Below are positions 1-11,112 of a DNA stretch of 64,000 bases, in pieces. A model generated the notes under the pieces. The model did not search any database, was not told where the DNA came from, and saw only the letters and a program-made list of their open reading frames with translations. A program made the translations under genes and the position numbers. The stretch lies in assembly GCA_900088475.1 (NCBI GenBank), contig FLMG01000971.1:54597-118596 (forward strand). Direction: 5' to 3'. Every line of letters begins with the position of its first letter. Positions within the stretch are counted from its first letter, which is position 1. The stretch comes from Hyphochytrium catenoides. Taxonomy: Eukaryota; Sar; Hyphochytriomycetes; Hyphochytriales; Hyphochytriaceae.

Positions 1-216
1 ACGGGACCGATTCAGAAGAACCGAAAGAGATGCTACGCTTGCAAGAAGAAGGTTGGGTTGACGGGCATAGAATGCCGCTGTGGCTTCGTCTTTTGCGGCT
101 CACATCGATACGCCCAACAGCACAACTGCACTTTCGATTACAAGGCAGCCGACCGGGAGGAGTTGAAGAAGAGAAACCCTGGAGGAGGAATATTTGAGAA
201 AGTAGAAAAGCTGTGA
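1..216 (+). CDS. AN1-type zinc-finger protein, C-terminal part
   Basis: The frame is open from base 1 to a TGA at 214-216 and encodes 71 residues; the start lies outside the window. All eight zinc ligands of an AN1 finger are present: C11, C14, C25, C27, C32, H35, H41 and C43, in the usual C-x2-C...C-x-C-x4-C-x2-H-x5-H-x-C spacing. The tail after the finger (basic, then a GGG run and KVEKL end) is what A20/AN1 stress-associated proteins normally have. Whether an A20 finger precedes it cannot be seen. In plants and animals such proteins bind ubiquitin and act in stress responses; that role is family knowledge only. It is transcribed toward the minus-strand genes that follow, so the two units converge. 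Confidence 0.9.
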   Translation, partial: TGPIQKNRKRCYACKKKVGLTGIECRCGFVFCGSHRYAQQHNCTFDYKAADREELKKRNPGGGIFEKVEKL

Positions 217-572
217 GGATGGATGGATGACCTTGACAGACAGAGACAGAAAGGCTGTGCTGTGGGTGAGATATGGGAAAGGCGATTGTAAATACTGTTA
301 ATCTTAGGCTGTACTTCTGCTCTTGCTTGGTTACTTTGCTCTCCTCTCTGTGTCTTTCTCTCTCCCTCTGGAGTAGACATCCGGTTTTCTATGTCTGGAA
401 GCACCTACTTGACTGGTTAAGGGTCTACTCTTATAGTACCTTGGATGTCCTCCGTGACATCAACAGATAGGGTTCAGGAGGGAAAGGATCTCGCGGGCTG
501 GGCTTGAGATATGTGACATGTATCACAGACCTTTGTGCGTCGATTATTCACTGGGATTTGTGCGTCGATTAT
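217..572. other. intergenic, 3' flank between convergent genes
   Basis: No coding signal I can support. The short plus-strand ORF at 273-470 has no family features. A 25-base unit is repeated in tandem at 532-581 and runs into the end of the minus-strand ORF at 573-737. Confidence 0.5.
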
Positions 573-581
573 TCACTGGGA
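532..581. repeat. perfect 25-bp tandem duplication
   Basis: Two identical 25-base copies, 532-556 and 557-581, each starting TTTGTGCGTCG and ending CACTGGGA, lie head to tail with no spacer. The distal copy holds the stop codon (573-575) of the small minus-strand ORF, so the duplication repeats the last codons and stop downstream without changing the protein. Confidence 0.9.
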
Positions 582-737
582 TGAAGATCGTCTAGTGTAC
601 AACCAGGCTCCGATGGCGACAGCGACCACCCCGACTGCCAAAGATGGCACTAGCCAGGCATAACCAGGGGATGAGAGAGGGGTAACGTTACTCTGCTTCT
701 CTTCTATCTTGATTGGGCGTTGGGCTGTTATCATCAT
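573..737 (-). CDS. small tail-anchor-like ORF or alternative last exon of the M16 peptidase
   Basis: This 54-residue frame starts ATG-ATG at 737. It has a polar stretch rich in Lys/Glu, then a hydrophobic segment (VPSLAVGVVAVAIGAWLY), two arginines and a short Ser-rich end. That layout matches C-terminal membrane anchors such as those of cytochrome b5. It lies just after the end of the M16 gene on the same strand. The last clear M16 exon contains a strong donor (GCG before GTAAGAG, near 1000), and a phase-0 acceptor (CAATCAAG, just before the codon run for IEEKQSN) would join this tail to the peptidase. It could instead be a separate micro-ORF or chance. No upstream cytochrome b5 haem domain was found. 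Confidence 0.4.
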   Translation of the reverse strand: MMITAQRPIKIEEKQSNVTPLSSPGYAWLVPSLAVGVVAVAIGAWLYTRRSSSQ

Positions 738-857
738 GTTAGAGTGACGTCTTGATAACTTTTGCGGGGCCGGTTTGAGACTTACTCGGAGAGTCTTCTC
801 TCATGCTTCGTTCTTCATCTTTCTTTGGCTCATATGGTCTCTCCAATGCGCCGTCAA

Positions 858-3800
858 CTAGCTCTCTGCCCCACTGCATTTTCCAACAAGAACAATCAGT
901 ACCACCGCTAGTGCGACTAAACGGGCGACTAAGTTGGAAACTATTGACAAGAAGGAAATAAAGAGGTCACCAGCTAGTGGTACGGGTATCGTTTCTCTTA
1001 CCGCGGCGAAGGCTACCTTAAGGGGTTGAACCTTTATCGTTGGGGTTACTACGATGACAGAAGAAAGAGTAGGATCAAACAGATGTCGAAGGTATGTCTC
1101 CAACATTCGCTTCACATCAGCTGCGGTTACTGCCTGGAGCTTGCCAAGCATCACCGAGTGATAGTCAGGTCCTACCATTCGAGAAGGAGACGAAGTTAGA
1201 TGTAACTCAGGCTGGAGTCCTCAACCACCTCCAAGCGCAGACTCTGTAGCTTGGAGACAACACGATAGCAAGGTGCGATACGGAGCAGATTAATGCAGAA
1301 GACTGCAAGTATAGATGTAGCTTCATAGGAGATGCCGTGTAAGATATTCCTAAATAGATAGAGGAACTGAAGCTAGCTGTCTGCACCTGTCCCTTTTAGA
1401 TAGTTGAGGAAGGAGTAAAAGGCGGAACTGGACACATTCTCGTCCCGAGAGATGTAGGAGAAAGCCTCACAGCTTTTAGCGGCCTCGAGACGTCTATGAT
1501 CGACCTCGAGCTCTCCCTGGCAGTAGTATCAGGGAGGTTAGGGCCATAGAAAGCAAACGCTTAAAGCGGAGAGAAGGTGGAGGAAGAGACGCCTAAGGCA
1601 CTTATGCCAGTATTGTTTTTGACTCGGGAAACCAGGTCTGGGAGCAAGAGGACTTGATACAATAAAGCATGGACTGTCAAGGACGGAAGTAGTCTACGTA
1701 CCTCTTGGTAGCGCCTTATAATTTCTCGAGCTTCGCGATATGCTCCTTCAAGGTCCGTGGAGTTGAAGAGGTGGAAAAAGAGCATTCCTTGCTCCACCTG
1801 CAGGTCAATCTGATAGTGATATGCGAGGCCTAACCCGCGAATAGTGCGCCAGAAGTCTCCCTGCAGATATGGGAATTGACGGAAAGAGGGCAAGGTAAGA
1901 TGTGTCAAGACGAGGATCCGATCTATCATTAGTATATAGCTGGGATGATGACAAGCAACTGAGAGTGAACTGAGGTGCAATGACATGGGCTTGTTGGTAG
2001 CTGAAACTTCCTGGCGAGTCAAGAAACAGAAAGGACCCAACGATTAGCAGCCCAATCGTCTTACCTCCAGCGCGGTGAGATATTGGATCGTAATGAGCAA
2101 TGGCGGGACGTCAGGGTGATCAAAAGTGTCAGGTCCCTCGCAGAACTGAGAAAGGAACGAGCTCTCTATCGAGTTAAGACCCACAATAGAGGCCTTTGAA
2201 AACAGGTGCATTAGTTGCGTAGAAAGTCAGCGTACTGAAAGAGATAACATTGTACATATTATTTGTGGATAACAGATGCATTGATAGAGAGCCTTCCTTT
2301 GTACCTGCCGTCGCTTTCTTAGTATTACTTCTGACCGGTAAATCGAGCTCGGTGGAAGAACGGCCGATGGAAGAATGGCAGGGTGTCCTAGCTGCAGATT
2401 AGCCTTGAAGATTCTCAGCGGTTCCGGAATCTTATGCCAGTCTCCAGCACAATGGATCTAAAGCCAGAGACAAGAAAGGAAAGTTACAGGGGTACGTCTA
2501 GTCCAAACAGACAGAAGCGTACTATGATTGCAATAAAGGGAGAGAGGTACACCGAATGGAGGGAGAGATGAAGGACTGAAGATATACTGAGTTCAGCTCC
2601 TACCTTGATGTTAGCTATCTGTGTCAGCCTGTAACGGATCTCTTCGATTTGCGCCACAATCTCGTCAGGGTTGGACTCGAGGGCGCTCGCAATATACGTA
2701 AGGAATCCCTGAGGAATAGAGAGAGAGATCGCGTCAAGATCCCGGTGCACAAATTTGCAGTAAGCTCTCATATATGGGTTGCCTGCAGAGCTGTGAAGAT
2801 CAATATTATGGAACAGACGTAGGCTAGGATTATAGTGCTAGGATTATAGAGGGCGGAACTGCTTAGGCTAAGCCAACTCACCTCCTGCCATAGGAAGGTA
2901 CTGGCGACATGGGGACTCTTTTCCCGAAAGGTAACTTCCTTGCTCAAAGCTTCACAAACGTCTCCACCGCTTCTCTTATAGTTCGCAATGGACGCTAACA
3001 GCCGATTAGCTACGACACGGAGCCTCTCAGGAGAAAATACTGTGGCAAACAGTATCTGGAGGGAAAACGATGCTGAGAACAAGCGAGGATTGGGCGCCAG
3101 GAAGGTGTAAAGATCAAAATAAGGGAAACTGTGAACATATGGCGCTTGCATAGAAGACACTAACCTACTGGATAGAGAAAGGTAACAATTGAAAAGACTA
3201 GTACCGAATAGCGAAGAAGTGTGAGCAACGAAGCAATTTGCAATAAGTGAGATTCAGGTAGTTCTGAAAAGGACGAGGAATCGTCGTACCTTTGACAGCC
3301 ATTTGACTCCTTCCTCTAGTTTGCCTTGCTCAAGCTTCAGCGTCAGCTTAAGAGCATCCGGAAATATGCCTGGGGAAAACGTGTAGCCAGACATACTCTA
3401 ACGTCCGACATATTATCCCAGACGATTCGAGAGGTGGCACTTTAGACTGTATATAAGCGCAACCACCGGACGGTCACGAGCTTACAAAGCTAGAATTCAG
3501 AGGACTTACCAATTCTACGTGAGAGGAGATAGTATCCTCGGCAAGTCGCTCAATAACCTGACAGGGGTTACAGCTCAGTATAGCTTCATCCAAACAGCCC
3601 ATGCATTGCTCCATGTCTTTCGCAGTCTACGGTAGGTCCCCTTGCCTATTTCCAATAAAATAACCACCAACTCCGTTTTGCTCTTGCTTCTTTTCCTACG
3701 CTAACCGTACGCCCACGGAGACAAGGATTCACAGTGCAAAGAGCATCTACGCCCTCAGTCGTTTCCCAGTATGCTGCCTACCTCGTCGTGGGAAGTGAGT

Positions 3801-6800
3801 GAGCCATCCATATTGATCACAGGTAGTTCCAGAAGACAGGAAGACAGAAGAGGGAGGAAATATCTTTGCTCGTCTTTTAAACCGCTGCAATTCAAAATGA
3901 CGGACACCTGAATACAGAGGGGAGAACGTGGCAGGCTTAGTAGGCTGCAGGCAAACCCAACATGAGTAAACGCGAGTCACTCTTTTGAGAGTACTGATGT
4001 TACAAGGACGCAGGACGAACTCTGTTCTTGTCCATTGTAGTGCTCCCTACACTAACCTCGATGAACTGAGAATTAACTTGATCCAACTGCATGAGGCACT
4101 CGAGGCCCACAGAATCCGCTAGAGCTTGGCAGTGCGCTTTCAATAGCTCCAGTGCCTCCTCTGAAGAGTACCGGTTGCGATAGGGCACGACATGGATCTG
4201 TTCTCCTGCAAGTGTTTTAAGCGGCGGCTCAGGTCTGCTCTATTGGAGGGGAAAGCCTAAAGTCTGTTCAGATCCCATAAACATGGGGGTCATACCATCT
4301 CTCGGCTCAGTTCTCAAACCGGTGACAGGCAGAAGCGGAACCTATGACAAAAATTCGTAGTCAAGACTACCGCCGTTTAGGTGGACGCCTGATTAAAAGC
4401 CAAATACAGACGAAAGCAAGACAAGCGGAAGGATCAAAGAAAGGAGGATAAAACTAGAAACGTAGTTGTGCTACGCCGACAAAAAGATAGCTAACCTCTG
4501 TCGAGTCTGGAATCGGTATAGTTTCTATGACAGAGTCTGGACAAGCCACTGAATTGATCTCATGGCAAGCTCTAAGCTTGTCACCCAATCTTTTGAGCCC
4601 GCTGTCTCCTAGCATCTGGCTTTGGCCTGCTATCCTCGCCTAACCATAGAGAGGTATCAGCCGTCCAGCGTTGTTCCTTTTAGGCCTGCACTTGGTGTCT
4701 GCCCGAATGCGACTTTTCGACTTTTACCACTCTCACCTCTTCAGCTTCTGCCATCGACTCTGCCAATTTTGCAGAGGGCACAGCAAGAACCGCAACCTAA
4801 AATGTAGCATAGATGCACGCACAGGAAACAGTGATCACTAACAACAGAACCTCAGGAAAGCATAGACAGCCGCAGTGCGGCTCCTGCGCGAAACGAGGCT
4901 GCTTGAAATAGTGCGGAGTACCATTGGCATTGTGGATATCTCAGCTTGAAAGCTACGGAAGGAATGGCTACAACAATAGAAGAACTAACAAGAACAGAAT
5001 AGGGGAGTAGCGGTCACCGAAGGCTAGTTGGACATACCGGAGGGCTTCCCTTGTCTGCTAGCTTTTCCTTAACCAGTTTTGCCCAGTACCACCCGTACTG
5101 GTCTGTCTGGGGAAGAGATTCCAACCGGCCAACCACGTTCCCTATTCGCTCCTTCATCTGCAGCGCTTCCACGCCCGGCTCTCTGGAGCCATACAGATGC
5201 TAAGGAACAAAAAGTAGAGTTCACAGTCGAGTGAGCGCAACAGGAGTGAATAGAGAGCAGAATCTACAGAACAAGGCACGGAGAATGAGGAAAAAGCGGC
5301 AAAAGGCCAGAGGAGCTATGGAAGTGTTAGACGCGGGTCATCAAAAGAGCTAGTTCGATTAAGACGAGAAGCAACTCATGTCACGCACAGCATACCATGA
5401 CTATTGCGTCGAAAGCTATCAATCTGTGAGGATCACTCTCGAGATCACTCTTGTGCCGAAGTATCGTCCTTTCAACCGAGCACACGTCAGAGACACTTCT
5501 ATCATGACAGGTCTCCACCAACCAACCTTTTGATAAGGGATCTGATACGAACTATATCCACTCCTTGGCATACGTCAAGTAGGACCTGCAAGCCATGCAG
5601 TGAGATAACATACCGTGTTTACTTTTATGCAAGAGAGAGAAAGGCCCAGCGAGAAGAGGGATGTCTACGAAAAAGAAGCTAAGGAATGGGATCAATGGCG
5701 CCGCCTAAGAGTACCTCGTAGAACTTCGGAAGAACTTGCTCTATTCTTTCTCGCTTAACATCCATAAACCTTTGGAAGTGAAGCTTTCCGTCATTGGTTG
5801 AAGAAGGAATTGAGTAACCATCAAGAATAAGAGAAAAACCTACTTCGTGGCACGGGTAAGGCCAGCCAAGGTAAGGCGGGCCAGATAGCAGAGGATTAAC
5901 AAGAGACTTGAAGGATGCGACGAGAGAGAGAGAGAGAGGAGTCAAGGAGACAGGGGAAATTGCTCACAGGAGTGACCATCCAGTCTGAGAGATCCTTGTA
6001 TTGACCAAGGAGTGGGTCGTCTAAGTCAAGCTAAGGACGGCTTTAATTTACCTTATATAAAAGGCATTTGTGGAACCTTCTAGCAGGCTGTACGAAACAT
6101 CTGAACAGATTGGATCCTCGGTCTCCACGAAAGCCTGAAGCACTAACGGTTAGTCCGGCAAAAGTTAATGTGGAGTGTGAAGTACGTCGAGTTCCTAGCA
6201 TGTCCCCCCAAGCTTCTCCTTTCTCTTCCCCTCGTTGAGGCCTTCCCCTCCCCGTTTCACTTCGGAATCCATAATAGGAGTATCTGTCGTTAGACATCTT
6301 GCTGTACTCCTCCTTCTTCTGGCTCGTACACATTTCGCGCTTACCCGTTTGATCGGTGCAATTGGTGAGTCTGTTAGGTACATTAAAAGCACGTTCAATG
6401 CCGTCATTGAGGCAAACTCGGACCATTTAGTTGCCCTCCACGCCAGAAGTACCTCTCCAGTGGACTCATCCTCAGAAGGGAAGAAAACTCTTTCCACTCT
6501 TGCTCCTCCTGGCAATAATCTCTCTACAGGGGTAGACCAGGGTCGCTTGTGCTTCTCGGTTTTATGCTTATCCTCTCGATCTCTGCATTTCCGCACCATC
6601 GGCTCAAGGTCCCCAAGGACAGTTTGATGGTCCACCGCACCCGCAATAATGAGGCAAAGATTGTCCGGTCGATAGTATTCCTGATGATACCTAAGGAAGG
6701 AAGACACAGCACTTCAGTTATCTTGGAGGGAAGGAGGAGTTTTGCGTCCAATTGATCTAGCACGACGATTCAGGCATGTAAACCAAACAAGGCGGTCCTC

Positions 6801-8058
6801 TACTGTCCTTACATGACTTTTCATGGAGCGGACTCTTAAGACAGAGTTATCAACAAAAGATAAGCCGAAAGATGCAAAGCAGACGAACGTGATACCAAGA
6901 CAAGCAGATACCAAGAAAGAACTTTCGTACGCCGTATGTACCTCTTTATCTTTTCATTGGTTAGAGTTCGCAGATTCTGCATGCTCCCACCCGTATAGGA
7001 AGCATACCCGGTTCCAGGAAAGAGGAGAGACATCATTCTTCGAGATGCCAACTCAAAGCAAGTATTTTCCCTTGCCTGCATCTCACTGTACACTACACCA
7101 TTGTCCTCCCCACCCTCTGTAATGTGATGCACTTCAGTGTGAAAGGCTGCATCGGTCAGTGTAGGGAATAGAATGTGATCCAGGTAGATTGGCAGGAGAC
7201 GGACAAATCCCTCGCTCCCTGCTGTCGTCAACGTGTACGCTGTATGATCTACGTCTGAAGAGAACAATATAGTATGCGAACATGGGCGAAGGTAAGTGGG
7301 CAACCGAGCGGCGGTCTTCAGAGAAGGAATGCTATCGTCAAGGACTTCAAGAAAACGACAACGACCACAATCAGCAACCTCTGAGATGTTAGATTTAGGC
7401 AAGCTAACGCTCAAGAAAAGCATTGAGATGAGAAAGGCAGAGCCGGATTGAGGGCAAGAAGTAGCAGAGAAGTAGAGAACCTGTCCAGGCGTTAGTCCCC
7501 TGTGCTAAACAGCGATTCGCAAGCTGGTCAAGAACGCCTTTGTATGGATACTGCTCACTCCCGAGGAAAATGAGGTGCTCCAGAGTATGAGGCAAACCGT
7601 CGTCGGCATGGGCGTACTCATTAGTGACCGCTAGAGGTTTTAGAAGCACTTAGCTTTAATCCACATAAAACGGAGGCCGGCGAGGAGTAAGAAGGTGGAG
7701 TAAGACGAATTGCGTAGTAGAGATCGAGACGAGCAGGACGTGGAGAGGAGCATAACGAGACAGATGATATGAGTAAGCCAAACATTGCCCATACACTCAA
7801 AAATAAGAAAGGGAGGAGAGGTAGCATGGAGGCGAAGCTGCAAGGCACGGTACCCTCTGTCGCCAGCACAAAGTATCCTTTCACCAAGGGTCCAGGGATA
7901 TCAATGAAGCAGACGCGGAGGCCCGTCTGGTCGTTCTGCACTAAAGACACTCCGATGTCATTTTCTATTGAGAATGAGCAAAGGGACGCCCAGCTGCAGG
8001 CTTCCAAGGATTGCTCTGGAGCAGGAGTTTCCATGGGCTGTTCCCCATTTGGAGGCAT
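858..8058 (-). CDS. M16 (pitrilysin/insulinase-type) zinc metallopeptidase, multi-exon
   Basis: A large intron-rich gene. The start at 8058 is the first ATG in the frame. Exons read with consistent phases: 7854-8058, 7481-7630, 6942-7254, 6345-6690 and 6052-6134. Later exons are clear near 5680-5780, 5400-5600, 5047-5200, 4496-4620, 4030-4200, 2885-3150, 2600-2780, 1700-2040 and 858-1178. The inverted zinc motif HTLEH is at H83, E86 and H87; the third ligand is probably the Glu in VYSEM (about 176). The blocks SLRYHQEYYRPDNL-like and DFWRTIRGLGLAYHY are typical of the N- and C-terminal M16 halves. It is closest in pattern to the YOL098C/C05D11.1 subgroup. The family cleaves peptides in a closed chamber; substrate and location are unknown here. 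Read without a final splice, the protein ends in a hydrophobic stretch. The exact limits of middle exons are approximate. Confidence 0.85.
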
Positions 8059-8546
8059 CTTGGCAGCAACTCTAGCGCCTGACAAGGTTCTTCCTCGAGA
8101 CACAAGTCCTTGGAGACCTATCCCTCTACCAGACTTGAGCTTAGACGGGGGAACACGCTTCTACTGCTTATGCACTTGTGATGGTGCCAAAAGGCGAAGG
8201 CAAAGGATGCTGCACGATATCAAGGTGATAGACTGGGCCGACGGCCTAAGCTCTAAGGGCCTTAAGGACAAGCACCAGCGAAGCAAGTCAGGACTATAAT
8301 TGCTCTCTCTTTAGCTCTTTTGCTCCTCCTGCCAACATGGCAGTAGCCTTATATCAGAGAGAGAGAGAGAGAGGGAGAGAGTTAGAGGGAGAGGGAAAAT
8401 CCGGCATGGCCGCCGGGCTCGGAAGCAGAGGAGATACAGAGCCGCAGCTCAAGAGGAGATTCAACGGGACGCGGCATCAACGGGGGAGAGAGAGAGAGAA
8501 TGAGAGAGAGGCAGAGAGAGAGAGGGGGAGACAGAGAGGGGGAGAC

Positions 8547-8577
<31 letters not shown>

Positions 8578-9315
8578 ACAGAGACTTCAAGGAGAGGAGA
8601 CAGCAAAAGGGAAACATACAAAAGTTGCTAACGAACGTAGAGGTCGATCAGAAGCGTGGTAGAAAGCTCTTTCTAACAAAATGAAGCGGTAAGTACCAGA
8701 GTGGCGTTCCAATGAGCGTTGACACTTAGAGCTGGTGATATCCCAACGCACTGGTTTTTACCCCTTTCATTCACTCATTCAATCTCTTCTCATTCGAAAG
8801 GTTGCGCTGGGTGATGGATCTGCTTTCATAATAAGTGCTTTATTATGATGTTCTCCCGCAGGGACGGCGAGGTGAGGACCGTGAGCACGGCCACCGCGCT
8901 CTCCTGCCAGGCACCATCTACATCCATATAGTCAGCACTTCAGGCTCTGTAAGGCCATAGCCGTTCAAGGCCATGATAGATGAATGTCGGGTCTGGTATG
9001 CCTACCGTCTGGGCTCAAGAAAGGCAGAGAGGAGACCTCAATAGATAATGCTACCTTTACATCTTCTCATCTGCTGGGGTCCGCCGGGGGAAGAAGGAGG
9101 TGTCAAATGTTTTGCAGCCAGGGAATCAGATAGAGACCCAGATAGCGTCGTAGATGAGTCCGACATAAGAACCTACATAGTTCTATTGAAAGTTCTTGAC
9201 GTTCTCAACAGATATTTTATGAGCCGCTGCACAGTATACTGACGTTCCATCATCAACAACTGAGACAACTGGGAAGTGAAGGACGCTCAGGATGGGAAGG
9301 AGACCCAAGTAGTGT
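8059..9315. other. 5' flank of the M16 gene with GA microsatellites
   Basis: No gene supported. Two purine-only GA tracts (about 8357-8390 and 8485-8578) lie 300-520 bases upstream of the M16 start. The plus-strand ORF across them is low-complexity Arg/Glu and is discounted. The rest, up to the stop of the next minus-strand gene, has no recognised signal. Confidence 0.5.
8357..8578. repeat. GA microsatellite, interrupted
   Basis: Almost purely purine GAGA runs at about 8357-8390 and 8485-8578, broken by a unique stretch of about 95 bases. It sits in the 5' flank of the M16 gene. Confidence 0.9.
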
Positions 9316-11112
9316 TTAGTAAATCAGCTTGCCTCCTCTAGCTACCGCAGGAGGCACCACAGGAACGGCATAGTATCTCTCCAGGTCTTTCGGTCTTTCT
9401 TCCACGACTTGCTTCACGATCTGGTCGCGTAACATTGCCCGGACCTCCTCCATTCTTCCTGCAGTTTGCTCTATCACATATGTTCGGGTAGTAACTGTCC
9501 GTGTGGAATCATCTATAAAGTGTATGGTCAAAATGTTGTCAAAGAGCTCCATTGACTCTGATGTCTCGAGCTTCCAGGCCCATCCGCCGCATGCGAATTG
9601 TACTTTGTTCCTGCCTTGCAGGGCTGCTTCCACAAGCAGACTAGGTCGTGACCAAACTGCCAGGCCGAAGCTCTCCCATTCAATGCGCCGAGAGTAGCTC
9701 AATACGTCTCTACTTCTTAGCTCTTCGAGGTTCTGAGCAGGTCCAAAGTTTGATGATAATAGGGGGAAGAAGGGCAAGTTGCTAGTACGCGTTAGGTTCA
9801 GGGTTGCCCGAGGATTTGAATCACGAGGTGGGTCAGCACAGTGGCCATTTCTTTCCAAGTCAGCCATTGTTAGAACTTGATCTTCATTATGCTGAGAGTC
9901 CAACCTGTCCCATAGTTTATAGCAGTGAAAGACATCCACCTCGCGCGTGTATCGTCCTTTACCGCTTACCATGATCCACAAGAAGTAGAAGGGACACGCG
10001 AGAACAAGAACCAGTAAGTAGAGGACTGCCACCATAAGCCAAACAAGCATGAGCGGCAACAGGATGGGGAAGCAGATAATTTGCGCCCAGTCTGGCAATC
10101 TCTCTATGGACGAAGTGCAGCTCTGGCACCATGAGAAGGATGACCTGGACCTCTGCAACGGTCCACGCTGTCTTACGTAAAGAATCTCATTCACAATATC
10201 AGGGATGGGTATAGCTGGCGCCAATGGAGGATGGTAACGGGACCGATACTCGTACTCCAATTGCTTCAAGTTCCGTATTATGAACTCAATAAGGAGCATG
10301 TCCCCAGTCCTTCTCAGACGCCATAGCTCTGATGAAACGCTGAAATACTTTTCCCACATTTCTTCCCTCTCAGCGACGTAGTCATAACCTTCACAGACAT
10401 GAATTCCTTTGAAGGTCTCGCTTGGGACTCCTGGCAGTCCAAGCTCAATCCGGGAGCCCCAGTCATTGATTATCGTCATGTTCAGCGATAGTGGAACCCC
10501 GTGCATTTCACTCCCATTTTCCGCCTGGTACAGTTGTGACGAGTTCCAGGTGCTGGGAGAGCGGCCTTCATCTCTTACAACGTAGTCAGGCTCTAAAGCA
10601 CTCTCAGCGCCTAAGCCTTTTGGGAGTTCTGGCAGGTCAAAGCAGTAGGGGCTATGAACCCGGCCAGCAGGATGGACCACCTTGCGTCCCTCGAGATGAG
10701 GCTCGACAGTGCTTTTGAATTCGACTACATCTCTCTCATCACGGGGCTGTCTGCACTCCGGCACGGAGTAGACAACGGCTGAAAATGCAGGAGGGTCTTC
10801 AGAAGCCTCAAGAGAGGGCCAGCAGGTGGCGGCTTCCTCGCCAGTGAGCCTGGAGTAGCTGTCTAACCTGGCAGTCGTCATCATATCAGCGGCATACCCT
10901 CGTCGCATCTCCCAAAGCGCCGCTTTCCATCCTGACGAACGCAGGCTACTGGCCGCTTTGTCTCTCCTTTTCTCCCTGCTTCCTGATACAGAACCCCCGA
11001 CAGGGGAATGGGAGGGCCTTGCCTCTCGCAGTGTTGGATAATCGACGCCGATCCCTGCCTCAATCTCCTCATTGTAGTTCTCTTCTGGTGTTGATCTAAT
11101 GGTTGGCTCCAT
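9316..11112 (-). CDS. orphan 598-residue protein with one membrane domain
   Basis: A single uninterrupted frame from an ATG at 11112 to a TAA at 9316, in a region where most genes are split, so an intronless gene. I do not recognise the family. Residues 1-100 are polar and probably disordered. A mixed region follows, with a predicted helical part near 245-300. Residues about 343-385 form a long hydrophobic stretch (FPILLPLMLVWLMVAVLYLL and onward) that could be one long or two short membrane helices. It is preceded by a Cys pair (WCQSC) and followed by basic residues. The 210 or so residues after the membrane segment look folded and globular. Length and composition argue for a real gene. Function unknown; a membrane-anchored regulatory protein would be only a guess. 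Confidence 0.75.
   Translation of the reverse strand: MEPTIRSTPEENYNEEIEAGIGVDYPTLREARPSHSPVGGSVSGSREKRRDKAASSLRSSGWKAALWEMRRGYAADMMTTARLDSYSRLTGEEAATCWPSLEASEDPPAFSAVVYSVPECRQPRDERDVVEFKSTVEPHLEGRKVVHPAGRVHSPYCFDLPELPKGLGAESALEPDYVVRDEGRSPSTWNSSQLYQAENGSEMHGVPLSLNMTIINDWGSRIELGLPGVPSETFKGIHVCEGYDYVAEREEMWEKYFSVSSELWRLRRTGDMLLIEFIIRNLKQLEYEYRSRYHPPLAPAIPIPDIVNEILYVRQRGPLQRSRSSFSWCQSCTSSIERLPDWAQIICFPILLPLMLVWLMVAVLYLLVLVLACPFYFLWIMVSGKGRYTREVDVFHCYKLWDRLDSQHNEDQVLTMADLERNGHCADPPRDSNPRATLNLTRTSNLPFFPLLSSNFGPAQNLEELRSRDVLSYSRRIEWESFGLAVWSRPSLLVEAALQGRNKVQFACGGWAWKLETSESMELFDNILTIHFIDDSTRTVTTRTYVIEQTAGRMEEVRAMLRDQIVKQVVEERPKDLERYYAVPVVPPAVARGGKLIY

Noticed and set aside
6235-6627. 130-codon plus-strand ORF
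   Set aside because: Antisense to an M16 exon.
8337-8684. 115-codon plus-strand ORF
   Set aside because: Translation of a GA microsatellite (Arg/Glu repeats); no gene.
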